Shown: in pieces, positions 14,806 to 23,251 of the stretch
Layout: each line of letters opens with the position of its first letter
How positions within the stretch are numbered: position 1 is the first letter of the stretch
Virus record (IMG/VR): IMGVR_UViG_3300010883_018869
Location: 1-25,012 of that record
Length of the DNA stretch: 25,012 nucleotides
Reading direction: 5' to 3' (one strand)
Source: a virus
Notes under the pieces: model-generated
Database searches by the model: none
Told to the model about the DNA's origin: nothing
The model's input: the letters and a program-made list of their open reading frames with translations, nothing else
Made by a program: the position numbers and the translations under genes

Positions 14806-16443
14806 GTGGTAGGTGGGCTGATAAAAGATTTTCCGGATGGATATACTCCAAACGCTTCTCAAGTAAAGCTTTTAAAAAATATTGATCAAGCTTTTAAAGA
14901 CGGTTATAAATTTGTTGTTTGTAATGCTCCAACCGGTTCCGGTAAAAGCTTTATATCAAAAACTATTGCAAATACCTCAGAAGAACCATCGCAAGACTTT
15001 AAAGACCTGATAACATCATACACTGCGTTTAAAATTGATCAAACCGGAGTTTATACACATGAAGAGGAGTGTAAAGATCAAAATTCTGCAGGAGCTTTTG
15101 CACTAACAATTACTAAAGCCCTGCAAGATCAATACAAGACTTTATTTAAAGGCACTACCATACTTAAAGGAAAGAGTAATTATATTAGTACAATTGACTC
15201 TGAAATTGACGTTGAGATGGAATCATTAATTATGCCTAAAAATATATTGGAGGACCATAGAAGAAGGCATAAATGTCCATATCATAATGACCGAAGTGAT
15301 GCTTTAACAAATAAATTCGCTGCTTTAAATTATAATATGTTTTTCTCTTTACCTAACCACGTAAAAAAGAGACAATACTTAATTTGTGACGAAGCTGCAG
15401 AATTAGAAGATCAATTAGTAAAAGAGTTTTCTTGTACTGTTAATTTTGAAATGCTAAGTAAAATGGATATATTAGTAAGACCCTTTTACACAAAAAACAG
15501 TGCAAATGTAATAAAATGGATTAATACCCTAATATTAGATTTAAGTGATAGAATAGATGAGCTTCGTGATATTATTAACAATAAGAATACCAATAATAAA
15601 AAATTCTTAATTGAAACAAAGAGACAGATAGTTGGTTTACGAAATTTACATTCCAAGCTTACTTTAATTACAGACACATGGAGTGAAAGTGAGTATCTCT
15701 TCGAAACAAATAAAGATGGTATTACATTTATGCCTCTAAAGGTTAATAAGCTCTCTAATCATTTATTTAAATATGCTGATAAGATAATATTAATGTCAGC
15801 TACAATTATAGACCCGTCAAACTTTTGCAAAAGCTTAGGTATAGATAAATTTAAATATGTTGAAGCGGCATCATCCTTTAATGCAAATGATTCACCTATA
15901 TATTGCAATACAAAGGTTAAATTAAATTACCATAACTTAACCCGCAATCTACCGAAAGTTATAGATCAAATAAAACAGATTTGTAAAATGCATAATCAAG
16001 ATAAAGGTATAATACATACACATAATAATAATATTACTAATCAATTAGCCGCGGCTGTAAAAGAAAGTAGATTTTTAATACGTGAACCTGGTGTACGAAA
16101 TGAATTATTGTTAGAACAGCATGCCGAAAGCCCGGATCCAACAGTTTTAATATCACCGTCTATGTCGCATGGGGTTGATTTAAAAGATGATTTGGCGAGA
16201 TTTCAAATTATAGTTAAAGCCCCCTTCTTACCTATAAGAGATAAGCGTATAGAGAAACTAATGAAAAATAATTACGACTGGTATGTAAATAAGATGTTAT
16301 GTGCACTTATTCAATCATGTGGACGTGGTGTTAGATCAAAAAAAGATCATTGTATAACATATATTTTGGACGGAGCTATTGTTGAAAGTGTTATAAACAA
16401 TAAACATAAGTTGCCAAAATATTTCCTTGACAGATTTTCTTAA
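14806..16443 (+). CDS. Rad3/DinG-type superfamily 2 helicase
   Basis: A 545-residue SF2 helicase of the Rad3/XPD/DinG group. Walker A is APTGSGKS (41-48); LTITKALQDQYKTLF (100-114) is motif Ia; the DEAH box is DEAA (195-198); motif VI is QSCGRGVR (503-510), matching the 'Q..GR..R' pattern. HTHNNN at about 403-408 begins the second RecA-like domain. In the usual iron-sulfur region (LKGKSNYIST to HKCPYHND, about 120-161) only one of the four expected Cys (Cys157) remains, so the [4Fe-4S] cluster is probably absent. It likely unwinds DNA in replication or repair. It starts with GTG; no ribosome-binding site is seen. Confidence 0.82.
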   Translation: MVGGLIKDFPDGYTPNASQVKLLKNIDQAFKDGYKFVVCNAPTGSGKSFISKTIANTSEEPSQDFKDLITSYTAFKIDQTGVYTHEEECKDQNSAGAFALTITKALQDQYKTLFKGTTILKGKSNYISTIDSEIDVEMESLIMPKNILEDHRRRHKCPYHNDRSDALTNKFAALNYNMFFSLPNHVKKRQYLICDEAAELEDQLVKEFSCTVNFEMLSKMDILVRPFYTKNSANVIKWINTLILDLSDRIDELRDIINNKNTNNKKFLIETKRQIVGLRNLHSKLTLITDTWSESEYLFETNKDGITFMPLKVNKLSNHLFKYADKIILMSATIIDPSNFCKSLGIDKFKYVEAASSFNANDSPIYCNTKVKLNYHNLTRNLPKVIDQIKQICKMHNQDKGIIHTHNNNITNQLAAAVKESRFLIREPGVRNELLLEQHAESPDPTVLISPSMSHGVDLKDDLARFQIIVKAPFLPIRDKRIEKLMKNNYDWYVNKMLCALIQSCGRGVRSKKDHCITYILDGAIVESVINNKHKLPKYFLDRFS

Positions 16444-16449
16444 TAAATA
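16444..16449 (+). promoter_or_regulatory. TAAATA box before the gp15-like gene
   Basis: TAAATA followed by TATATAG and GTG 16457. Spacing is 7 bases here rather than 5; the AT run allows other registers. Confidence 0.45.
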
Positions 16450-16456
16450 TATATAG

Positions 16457-17641
16457 GTGAAGAAAAGAGCATATCATTTTGAAATAAAAAATCTATTAAC
16501 TCAGTTTATAGCTGCCTTTGATGATGTAGTTATATCCCGGTATAATAAAAGCAGAGTTGCAAAACAAAATATAGATGTAAGGTATGTCTTTGCTCCAAAG
16601 CAAAGAGTAATGTATGACATTATTAATAAAGCTCAAAATTTAACACTACCGGTTGTAGCAGTCGACTTAACGAGTGTTACAAGAGACGATACAAGAGTCT
16701 TTAATAAAATTGTACCGTCTTATCTACCTACACAATTACTCGAAGCACCAAAAGCATCATCAAAATTTTTAATGCCAGTGCCTGTAAATTTAGAAATAAA
16801 CATGTCTATTTTAGCGAGGTATATGCAAGATGTAGATCAAATTGTTTCTAACTTTGTACCGTATAACAACCCATATATTATACTATCATGGCAAGTGCCT
16901 GAAGATTTTGGTACAGAATATACACAAGAGATTAGAAGTGAAGTATTGTGGTCAGGTAATCTAGATTATAATACTCCAACCGAAACCACTTATTCAGATA
17001 AATTTAGAATAACCGTTGATACATCCTTTACTATAAAGGGGTGGTTATTCCCAGAGCAAAAAGATACTTCAGCTACCATTTATAAAGTAGATAATAATTT
17101 TATAAATGTAGATTTAGCTAATAAAATCTACTCACCACTAGATAAAACTACGGTAGTTGGAGATAATACTTACCAAGAATATGGCTACGGTGTATTATCG
17201 GCATTTAATACCGAATCCTCAGGTCTTACTAGTAACACTGAAACAATTACTATATCAGCTATACCGGAGTTTACAAATATATTCTATGTTATTACAGGTC
17301 AGTCAATAATGCTGACCGAAAGCACCACAATTAAAAAAGATCGAATAAATTGGTTTACATTATATGGTAAGAGATTTAACTATAGTAATAATTTTTATCT
17401 AAGTTCTAATGTAGCAGACTTCCGTTCTAATTATACTGCAATAACGTCAGCTAAGTCTGATACAATATCCGGTTATAAGTTAGATGATAGTTTGTTTAAT
17501 GTGGTAAATGATAATGTGGTAAGTATATACTTACCTGCATCAACACTTAGCGCGACAGGAGACATAACATTTATAACAGGAAATGAAGCCGGTTGGGGTA
17601 CTTCTTATCAAGCTAGTAGCTCTATCATCACGGTAGCATAA
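16457..17641 (+). CDS. 15: Tail completion / sheath stabiliser, gp15-like
   Basis: A 394-residue protein similar in its N-terminal about 215 residues to T4 gp15, the hexameric ring that caps the tail tube and sheath and joins it to the neck. Shared features are an opening helix (NLLTQFIAAFDDVVISRYN) followed by a VRYVFAPKQRVMYDI strand, a VNLEINMSILARYMQDVDQIVSNFVPYNNPYI stretch (about 114-145), and a TVDTSFTIKGWLFPE segment (about 186-200). T4 gp15 is 272 residues; here the region after about 215 is an added Ser/Thr-rich, strand-rich domain of about 175 residues. It starts at GTG 16457 and lies directly before the portal gene, without the terminase, sheath and tube genes that separate them in T4. 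Confidence 0.72.
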   Translation: MKKRAYHFEIKNLLTQFIAAFDDVVISRYNKSRVAKQNIDVRYVFAPKQRVMYDIINKAQNLTLPVVAVDLTSVTRDDTRVFNKIVPSYLPTQLLEAPKASSKFLMPVPVNLEINMSILARYMQDVDQIVSNFVPYNNPYIILSWQVPEDFGTEYTQEIRSEVLWSGNLDYNTPTETTYSDKFRITVDTSFTIKGWLFPEQKDTSATIYKVDNNFINVDLANKIYSPLDKTTVVGDNTYQEYGYGVLSAFNTESSGLTSNTETITISAIPEFTNIFYVITGQSIMLTESTTIKKDRINWFTLYGKRFNYSNNFYLSSNVADFRSNYTAITSAKSDTISGYKLDDSLFNVVNDNVVSIYLPASTLSATGDITFITGNEAGWGTSYQASSSIITVA

Positions 17642-17644
17642 ATA
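17639..17644 (+). promoter_or_regulatory. TAAATA box before the portal gene
   Basis: TAAATA overlaps the gp15 stop, then 9 bases to ATG 17654. A TATATA at 17643-17648 gives the 5-base spacing instead; which register is used cannot be told. Confidence 0.45.
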
Positions 17645-17653
17645 TATATAATA

Positions 17654-19465
17654 ATGCCAGGTACAGGTTCATCAACGTCAGGAGGTTCAAATAAATCATA
17701 CGTTACAAACGATGGCCGCGCGTCGACGTTTGGTAGAAATTTAGTTCAGTATATTCAAAATAGACTGCCATACACTTACAATAGCAACGAAGACGACAAT
17801 TTAAATCCAAAATATAAATTCTTTGCTAAAGCTGGAATGCGTAGAGCGGAAGCTTTAGCAAAATCATCTGTTTCTTCATCTAATCCTTATAATAATATCC
17901 CCATTGGTGATTTTGCAAAAGATTCATCATTTGGGGATGTAATGTATGCGAATATACAAGAAGATAAGGGAGGTAGATTAAGAGATTATAGAATTATGGC
18001 AGCATATTCTGAAGTGTCAGACGCTTTGGATGAAATATGCGACGAGGCCATTAACCCCAATGAGGATGGATTTATTACTAAGCTACAACTTAACAATATC
18101 GATCTTACAGTAGATGAAAAAGAGCTTTTAGATAAAGAGTTTGATAAATTTGTAGAATATTTTGATTTAAGAACGAAAGGTTGGCAATACTTTAGACAAC
18201 TGTTAGTAGAGGGTGAAGTTTACTTTGAATTAATCATTCATGATGGATATGTAGATGAAGGCGTGCTGGGTGTAATTAATTTACCCGCTGAAATTATTGA
18301 TCCTGTATATAACAATATACAGAATATGTTAGTTAAGGGGTTTATCTATAGAAAGCCGATCTTTAGCCCGGATCAGCCTAGTAAAGTAGAGAAGGTTGAA
18401 TTTATTCCAATGGATCAAAACCAGATTGTTTATATTAACTCTGGTGTATACAACGAAACTAAAAATTTCGTTATACCTTTTCTAGAAAATGCTAGAAGGC
18501 CCTACAGACAATTATCATTAATTGAAGATGCTATTGTAATTTATAGGCTAGTAAGAGCTCCGGAGAGGTTAGTGTTTAATGTTGATGTAGGTAATATGGC
18601 TCCACCTAAAGCAGAAGCGTATTTAAAGAGATTAATTTCCAATTATTGGTCAAGAAAAACATTTGATGTTGATCAAAATGATGTCGTTAAAAAGTTTAAC
18701 CCACAGTCAATGCTCGATGCTTTTTGGTTCGCTAAACGTCAAGGATCTGAAGGTACACAAGTTACACAATTACCTGGAGGTAATAACTTAGGTGAATTAG
18801 CTGACCTAATGTATTTTATAAAGAAGCTATACAGAGCTTTAAAGGTACCTTCTGCTCGTTTAGATCCAGCTGATCAGGTTGATGCAACTGGTACTACGGT
18901 TTTAAGAGAAGAGTTAAAATTCGCTAGGTTTGTTATTAGACAACAACATCGTTTTGCAGCAGGTATTAAAAAAGGATTTATTACATCCCTAAAGCTAAAA
19001 GGAATTTTTGAAAAGCTCGATCTAAATGAAACAAATTTAGAGGTTGACTTTAATGTACCTACTAATTTTTACGAGCTTAGAGAAAATCAAAGGTTAGAGC
19101 TAAAATCTAACAACTTTACCAATCTAGCTGGCAGCGAATTTGTTTCAGCAACATATGCTCAAAAGAAATACCTTGGATGGAAAGATAGAGATATATTAGC
19201 CAATAGAGAGTTTTTGAGAAAGGATGCCGAACTGCAGTGGGAATTAGCACAAATTATGGCGGCAGGTCCAACTTGGAAGGAGCAAGCAGCTGCAGTTGGT
19301 GTAGCGGGAGACGAAGCTGCAATCGGTGGTGAAGGCGCTGGTATTGGCGGAGGCGGCGGCAGCGGTGGTATCCCTGAATTTGGAGGCGGCCCAGCTGAAG
19401 TTGAAGCAGATGTAGAGACTGAAACCGAAGTTGATACTTCAGTAGCTACTGAAGAGCCTACCTAG
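17654..19465 (+). CDS. 20: Portal protein gp20
   Basis: A 603-residue portal protein of the T4 gp20 family, the dodecameric ring at one capsid vertex that nucleates head assembly and passes DNA. Typical gp20 features are the RLRDYRIMAAYSEVSDALDEICDEA segment (about 109-133), YRLVRAPERLVFNVDVGNM (about 297-315), and the QLPGGNNLGELADLMYF, LKVPSARLDP and VLREELKFARFV motifs of the crown/stem region (about 373-430). T4 gp20 is 524 residues; the extra length is partly a C-terminal low-complexity tail of Gly runs and then Glu/Val/Thr (about 552-603). The last 8 bases overlap the end of the minus-strand gene. Confidence 0.93.
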   Translation: MPGTGSSTSGGSNKSYVTNDGRASTFGRNLVQYIQNRLPYTYNSNEDDNLNPKYKFFAKAGMRRAEALAKSSVSSSNPYNNIPIGDFAKDSSFGDVMYANIQEDKGGRLRDYRIMAAYSEVSDALDEICDEAINPNEDGFITKLQLNNIDLTVDEKELLDKEFDKFVEYFDLRTKGWQYFRQLLVEGEVYFELIIHDGYVDEGVLGVINLPAEIIDPVYNNIQNMLVKGFIYRKPIFSPDQPSKVEKVEFIPMDQNQIVYINSGVYNETKNFVIPFLENARRPYRQLSLIEDAIVIYRLVRAPERLVFNVDVGNMAPPKAEAYLKRLISNYWSRKTFDVDQNDVVKKFNPQSMLDAFWFAKRQGSEGTQVTQLPGGNNLGELADLMYFIKKLYRALKVPSARLDPADQVDATGTTVLREELKFARFVIRQQHRFAAGIKKGFITSLKLKGIFEKLDLNETNLEVDFNVPTNFYELRENQRLELKSNNFTNLAGSEFVSATYAQKKYLGWKDRDILANREFLRKDAELQWELAQIMAAGPTWKEQAAAVGVAGDEAAIGGEGAGIGGGGGSGGIPEFGGGPAEVEADVETETEVDTSVATEEPT

Positions 19466-19841
19466 CAGGGTTACTACTAAAGAACTGAGTTCTATAATAT
19501 AATGTCCCAGCGCCGGAGGAAGTAGCAGCAGATACCTGATTTACATTAGTTAACCCTCTAAGAGTTATTGTGTCATTATCATCTAATGCTAACCTATGAT
19601 CAACACTTGTAAAGGAATGATCATATATATATATAATCTGCCCAGTTTTATTATAAAGAATAACTTCTGAACAAGGCTGACCACCACTTAATATTGCAGT
19701 ACCAGCTGCAGTCCCTACTGGAGCTGCCCCTGTTAGCACTTTAACGGCTGTTGTGACATACTGGTTAAAGGATCTACACTGGTTTTGATTATAATACGTA
19801 CTAGTATACGGTTGGTTACTTTTAGGAGGTGATGTCGCCAT
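19458..19841 (-). CDS. Putative small virion protein on the opposite strand
   Basis: This 127-residue protein is the only gene read from the minus strand, and it fills the gap between the portal and neck genes. It begins MATSPPKSNQPYTSTYYNQN and has a strand-rich core: EVILYNKTGQIIYIYDH, then LALDDNDTITLRGLTN and GTLYYRTQFFSS near the C-terminus, which is the style of small phage decoration or fibre proteins. I do not recognise a named family. Support for a real gene is the TAAATA box exactly 5 bases before its ATG, lack of any + strand alternative, and non-random composition. It ends tail-to-tail with gp20 (8-base overlap). Confidence 0.72.
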   Translation of the reverse strand: MATSPPKSNQPYTSTYYNQNQCRSFNQYVTTAVKVLTGAAPVGTAAGTAILSGGQPCSEVILYNKTGQIIYIYDHSFTSVDHRLALDDNDTITLRGLTNVNQVSAATSSGAGTLYYRTQFFSSNPAR

Positions 19842-19846
19842 ATATT

Positions 19847-19852
19847 TATTTA
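19847..19852 (-). promoter_or_regulatory. TAAATA box of the minus-strand gene
   Basis: Read on the minus strand: CAGAC, TAAATA, AATAT, ATG (start at 19841). The CAGACTAAATA sequence is the same as that before the gene at 24972. It is back to back with the plus-strand box at 19860. Confidence 0.6.
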
Positions 19853-19859
19853 GTCTGAT

Positions 19860-19865
19860 TAAATA
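19860..19865 (+). promoter_or_regulatory. TAAATA box of the gp13-like gene
   Basis: TAAATA, ATTTT, ATG 19871: exact 5-base spacing. It forms a divergent pair with the box at 19847-19852; only 29 bases separate the two start codons. Confidence 0.6.
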
Positions 19866-19870
19866 ATTTT

Positions 19871-21118
19871 ATGGCACTTGCATGCACTATTCAACCACTT
19901 TCTGCGTTTTTATCTACCAATCTCAATAGTAAAGTAGAAACATATGACAGGTTGGGTGATAGAATAAAGAGAACACTAGGGTATCCTTTAATATCTTTAG
20001 AGATACACACCGATCAACTTAGAGAAAACATACAAATAGCGGTAGAATATTATACCAAATTTGCAGGCTTTACAAAGGAATTCTTAATATTTGATTCAGC
20101 TACGTATGAAACCAACAAAGGAATACGCTTAGATCTACTTTATACTTTAGCAAATACAGATTTAGATACCAATAAAAAGAAAACCGGTGGTACAAATCCA
20201 CTAGGCCCGGGCCCAGAATTTTATGGTTCTAACCCGCCATACACCGCAACTAATGGTCCTACCTTATTTGTATGTACTTCGGCAATACTCTCATCATACT
20301 TTGTTAATACAATAGCACACGCAGATTCAACTACGTTGTCCGCCTCTCTTTCTTCTATATTTACCCCTACCTCCGGAGGTACGAACGGAATTTCAAAATT
20401 CGAATTATTTGACAAAACGCTATACTCCTCTATTACCTCTCTAAGTGCTATTGGATCTCCGGTAATAATAGGGCATACTTTATCCGCATATTTTAAACAA
20501 ACAGCACAAAACACACTTACGTTTGAAGGATCTGCTTCTAACGCTATATTCTATCAGAATGTATTTGATTATGATATAATGGATTATAGAAAGGTAGTCG
20601 ATGTTACTGATTTTGAAGAAGGTTCAACAACTGGTATTAACACATTATTTACATTAGAGCAAACAATGGCGCAGCAAACTTATTTTAGTTATGCTATGGG
20701 TAACTATGGCTTTGATCTTGTATCATGGTATACTTTAAAAGAATGGATAGATACGAGAGAAAAAATGCTTGCTACGCGTAGAGATATTAAGTTTGATCCA
20801 AGAACACAATACATGCAAATGTATCCGCAGCCAGGTGGTGATAGATTTTACGGTGTTATTGCTTGTTACCTAGAACGCGCTATCCGGGATGTTATTATGG
20901 AGCAATGGATTTATGAATATTCATTAGCTCTAAGTATGATGACTATTGGTAGAGTTAGAGGTAAATTTGGTAATGTCCAACTACTTGGAGGCGGCGCGCT
21001 TAACTATGAAATGCTGCAAGAAGGTAGAGAGCGTAAAAAAGAACTAGAAGACCAATTATTACTAGGAGCATCACCGGGATTTGGTGATACAGACCCACCA
21101 ATGTTCTTTGTAGGATGA
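19871..21118 (+). CDS. 13: Neck protein gp13-like
   Basis: A 415-residue protein resembling T4 gp13, a neck protein that joins the filled head to the tail. The N-terminus (DRIKRTLGYPLISLEIHTDQLRENIQIAVEYY, about 30-61) and C-terminus (VQLLGGGALNYEMLQEGRERKKELEDQLLL, ending PPMFFVG, versus PPFGILVG in T4) both align. T4 gp13 has 309 residues; the difference is mainly a Ser/Thr-rich insertion at about 115-225. It overlaps the gp4 gene by 4 bases. In T4, gp13 lies next to gp14 and gp15, so gene order is rearranged. Confidence 0.78.
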   Translation: MALACTIQPLSAFLSTNLNSKVETYDRLGDRIKRTLGYPLISLEIHTDQLRENIQIAVEYYTKFAGFTKEFLIFDSATYETNKGIRLDLLYTLANTDLDTNKKKTGGTNPLGPGPEFYGSNPPYTATNGPTLFVCTSAILSSYFVNTIAHADSTTLSASLSSIFTPTSGGTNGISKFELFDKTLYSSITSLSAIGSPVIIGHTLSAYFKQTAQNTLTFEGSASNAIFYQNVFDYDIMDYRKVVDVTDFEEGSTTGINTLFTLEQTMAQQTYFSYAMGNYGFDLVSWYTLKEWIDTREKMLATRRDIKFDPRTQYMQMYPQPGGDRFYGVIACYLERAIRDVIMEQWIYEYSLALSMMTIGRVRGKFGNVQLLGGGALNYEMLQEGRERKKELEDQLLLGASPGFGDTDPPMFFVG

Positions 21119-21561
21119 AAAAGCCTAGAAAATGGCGTCAGGGTATCTTTGTACCTAATAATATAGACAAATTTATAGGTAACCGCGCTATATATAGATC
21201 AGGTTTAGAGTTAAAATTTTTTAGATTTTGCGATAATACCGAAAATGTATTAAAATGGGGTAGTGAAAACGTTGTAGTACCGTATAAAAGCCCGCTAGAT
21301 AATAGAATGCATAAGTATTATGTAGATAATTATATAGTTATTAAAGAAGGCTCGGAAATTAAGAAGTATTTGGTAGAAATTAAGCCATATAAACAAACAC
21401 TTAAACCTACAACCAAATATAAAAAGAAGCAACATATCATATATGAGCAAAAGGCATATATTACTAACCAGGCTAAATGGGAAGCAGCACAAAAATACGG
21501 TAAGAAACGAGGGTATTCCTTTATTATTTTAACGGAAAATGAGCTTTATTATAAAAGATGA
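21115..21561 (+). CDS. 4: Head completion nuclease-like protein gp4
   Basis: A 148-residue protein of the T4 gp4 (gp50) family, of nearly the same length (150). The family core is visible: IGNRAIYRSGLELKFFRFCD (21-40), WGSENVVVPYKSPLDNRMHKYY (48-69), then Asp71 and the YLVEIKP strand with E88-x-K90, which form a PD-(D/E)xK-like nuclease arrangement as in TnsA. Gp4 is needed to complete DNA-filled heads before tail joining. A GTAGG sequence just before the ATG may serve as ribosome-binding site, but coupling through the ATGA overlap with gp13 is also likely. Confidence 0.88.
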   Translation: MKKPRKWRQGIFVPNNIDKFIGNRAIYRSGLELKFFRFCDNTENVLKWGSENVVVPYKSPLDNRMHKYYVDNYIVIKEGSEIKKYLVEIKPYKQTLKPTTKYKKKQHIIYEQKAYITNQAKWEAAQKYGKKRGYSFIILTENELYYKR

Positions 21562-21562
21562 T

Positions 21563-21568
21563 TAAATA
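21563..21568 (+). promoter_or_regulatory. TAAATA box of the gp21 gene
   Basis: TAAATA, ACATT, ATG 21574, exact 5-base spacing; it lies in the 12-base gap after the gp4 stop. Confidence 0.6.
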
Positions 21569-21573
21569 ACATT

Positions 21574-22239
21574 ATGGCTTTAAAACTTAACCTGGTTGTC
21601 GAAAAACCTGATATAAATGATAAGTTTGAATATATTGAAGAAGAAGTAGATAGAAACTCTCCCTCTAATCTTTATATTAAGGGACCGTATATGATGGCGG
21701 AAGGTATAAACAGAAACAACAGACTATACCCTTTGGCTGAATTAAAGCGAGAAGCTAGCCGCTACATAGAAGAAATGGTAACCCCCGGGCGCGCGATGGG
21801 TGAACTTAACCATCCAACAACAGCTGATGTAGATCTAGAAAGAGCTTGTCACATGGTAACTGAATTAACACAGGATGGTAACGTGTTTTATGGTAAAAGT
21901 AAAGTATTAACAACCCCATGTGGTCAAATAGTTAGGTCTTTAATCAATGACGGTGTTAAAGTTGGTATGTCATCACGTGCTTTAGGTACATTGGACGAGG
22001 GATCTGACTTTAATACAGTAACAAACATGAAATTAGTAGCTATTGACTGTGTAGCTGACCCGTCATATCCTAAAGCTTTTGTAAATGGTATACTTGAATC
22101 AAAGCAATGGGTGATGGTAGATGATAATAAATACGAAGAAGTGTATAATAATTTTGAAGAATCAATTAAAACGTTACCTAAAAAGGATATAGATGCATAT
22201 TTGCGTAACAAAATTCTCACTTTTATTAACTCTATATAA
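21574..22239 (+). CDS. 21: Prohead core protease gp21
   Basis: A 221-residue serine protease of the T4 gp21 family, which matures the prohead by cleaving scaffold and capsid proteins after (I/L)xE sites. LYIKGPYMMAEGINRNNRLYPLAEL (about 33-57) is family-typical. The candidate catalytic residues are His80 (MGELNHPTT), Ser133/134 (VGMSSRALGT) and Asp158 or Asp162 (IDCVADPSYPKA). Length matches T4 gp21 (212). Its likely substrates gp22 and gp23 are encoded right downstream. Confidence 0.93.
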   Translation: MALKLNLVVEKPDINDKFEYIEEEVDRNSPSNLYIKGPYMMAEGINRNNRLYPLAELKREASRYIEEMVTPGRAMGELNHPTTADVDLERACHMVTELTQDGNVFYGKSKVLTTPCGQIVRSLINDGVKVGMSSRALGTLDEGSDFNTVTNMKLVAIDCVADPSYPKAFVNGILESKQWVMVDDNKYEEVYNNFEESIKTLPKKDIDAYLRNKILTFINSI

Positions 22240-22245
22240 TAAATA
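22240..22245 (+). promoter_or_regulatory. TAAATA box of the gp67-like/gp22 genes
   Basis: TAAATA, ATAAT, ATG 22251, exact 5-base spacing, directly after the gp21 stop. Confidence 0.55.
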
Positions 22246-22250
22246 ATAAT

Positions 22251-22397
22251 ATGGCCTCACAAAAAAATAAGATTGTTAAATTTATCGAGCATATTTCTAA
22301 TAAAAATTATGCCATGGCGCATAAATATTTAAAGAGCGTTATTGGTGATAAATTAACAACAAAGATCAGTAAGGCTGCAGAAAAACCACTCTTTTAA
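22251..22397 (+). CDS. 67: Small prohead core protein, gp67-like
   Basis: A 48-residue ORF. It begins MASQKNKIVKFIEHISNKNY and ends KISKAAEKPLF. The pattern of an amphipathic helix (FIEHI, then AMAHKYLKSVIGDKL) is like the N-terminal half of T4 gp67 (Pip), an internal core protein that acts with gp22 and gp68; it lacks the acidic tail of T4 gp67. Its position between the protease and the scaffold gene supports the role. In T4 the order is 20-67-68-21-22. It is preceded by a TAAATA box and followed 2 bases later by gp22. Confidence 0.6.
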   Translation: MASQKNKIVKFIEHISNKNYAMAHKYLKSVIGDKLTTKISKAAEKPLF

Positions 22398-22399
22398 TT

Positions 22400-23251
22400 A
22401 TGAATAAAAATGTATTACCCGAAAACGCTGAAAAGATGTTATCTGAAAAATCTATTGATGACATAGAAAATGCCATTAGTGAAAAAATTGAATTGCAGGT
22501 TGAAGCAGCGTTAACTAATCAAGATGAACTTTATGCTGGAAAATTACAAGAACTTGTAGCAGCTATTGATAAAGATCACTCTACTAAACTTACAAGAGTT
22601 GTAGAAGCTATTGATCATAGTAATGCTACTAAGCTAGTTAAGGTAGTTAAAAAGTATGAAAGAGAATTAGGCACAGATGCAAGTAAATTTAAAAATACTC
22701 TCGTAGAATCTATTTCCGACTACATTGAAGAGTATATTAAAGACAGTGTACCTACAGCAGCCATTGTTGAGGCTACACAAAATCGCGCAGCCCGTGACGT
22801 TTTAACTAATTTAAGAAAAGTTCTAGCAGTTGATTCATCGCTTATGAATGAATCAGTTAAAGAAGCTGTAGTAGATGGAAAGCAGCAAATTAACGTACTT
22901 GCAAAACAAGTAAATCAACTTGAAAAACAAAATAACCTTTTAAAAGAAGCTTATAATAAAAATAAAGCAGACTTATTGCTTGAAACAAAAACTGCAGGTA
23001 TATCAGATAAGAAAAAAGAATATTTGAAGAAGATCTTATCTGATAAAACACCAAAATTTATTGAAGAAAACTTCGAATATACCGCTAAACTCTTTGACAA
23101 AAAAGAGAATGAGCGTATACAGGTAATAAAAGAGGAAGCATTTGTACAGCGTAAAGTTAAAGCAGATGCTCCAAGAATAATTTCTAAGAAAGAAAAGCCA
23201 AAAGAGGCGCGTAACCCTTATTTAGAGGAGTTGCAGCGCATCCATAAGTAA
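22400..23251 (+). CDS. 22: Prohead scaffold protein gp22
   Basis: A 283-residue, highly charged, nearly all-helical protein in the place of T4 gp22 (269 residues), the major scaffold around which the gp23 shell forms. A long coiled-coil-like region (KQVNQLEKQNNLLKEAYNKNKADLLLE, about 172-198) and the C-terminal NPYLEELQRIHK, which fits the conserved scaffold tail that contacts capsid, support the call. Several L/I-x-E sequences offer sites for the gp21 protease. The start follows the gp67-like stop by 2 bases, and no ribosome-binding site is seen, so it is probably coupled. Confidence 0.85.
   Translation: MNKNVLPENAEKMLSEKSIDDIENAISEKIELQVEAALTNQDELYAGKLQELVAAIDKDHSTKLTRVVEAIDHSNATKLVKVVKKYERELGTDASKFKNTLVESISDYIEEYIKDSVPTAAIVEATQNRAARDVLTNLRKVLAVDSSLMNESVKEAVVDGKQQINVLAKQVNQLEKQNNLLKEAYNKNKADLLLETKTAGISDKKKEYLKKILSDKTPKFIEENFEYTAKLFDKKENERIQVIKEEAFVQRKVKADAPRIISKKEKPKEARNPYLEELQRIHK

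Noticed and set aside
20204-20213. GGCCCGGGCC, a perfect GC-only palindrome in an AT-rich genome
   Set aside because: It encodes a Gly-Pro-Gly-Pro turn in gp13 and sits inside the coding frame; codon choice is enough to explain it.
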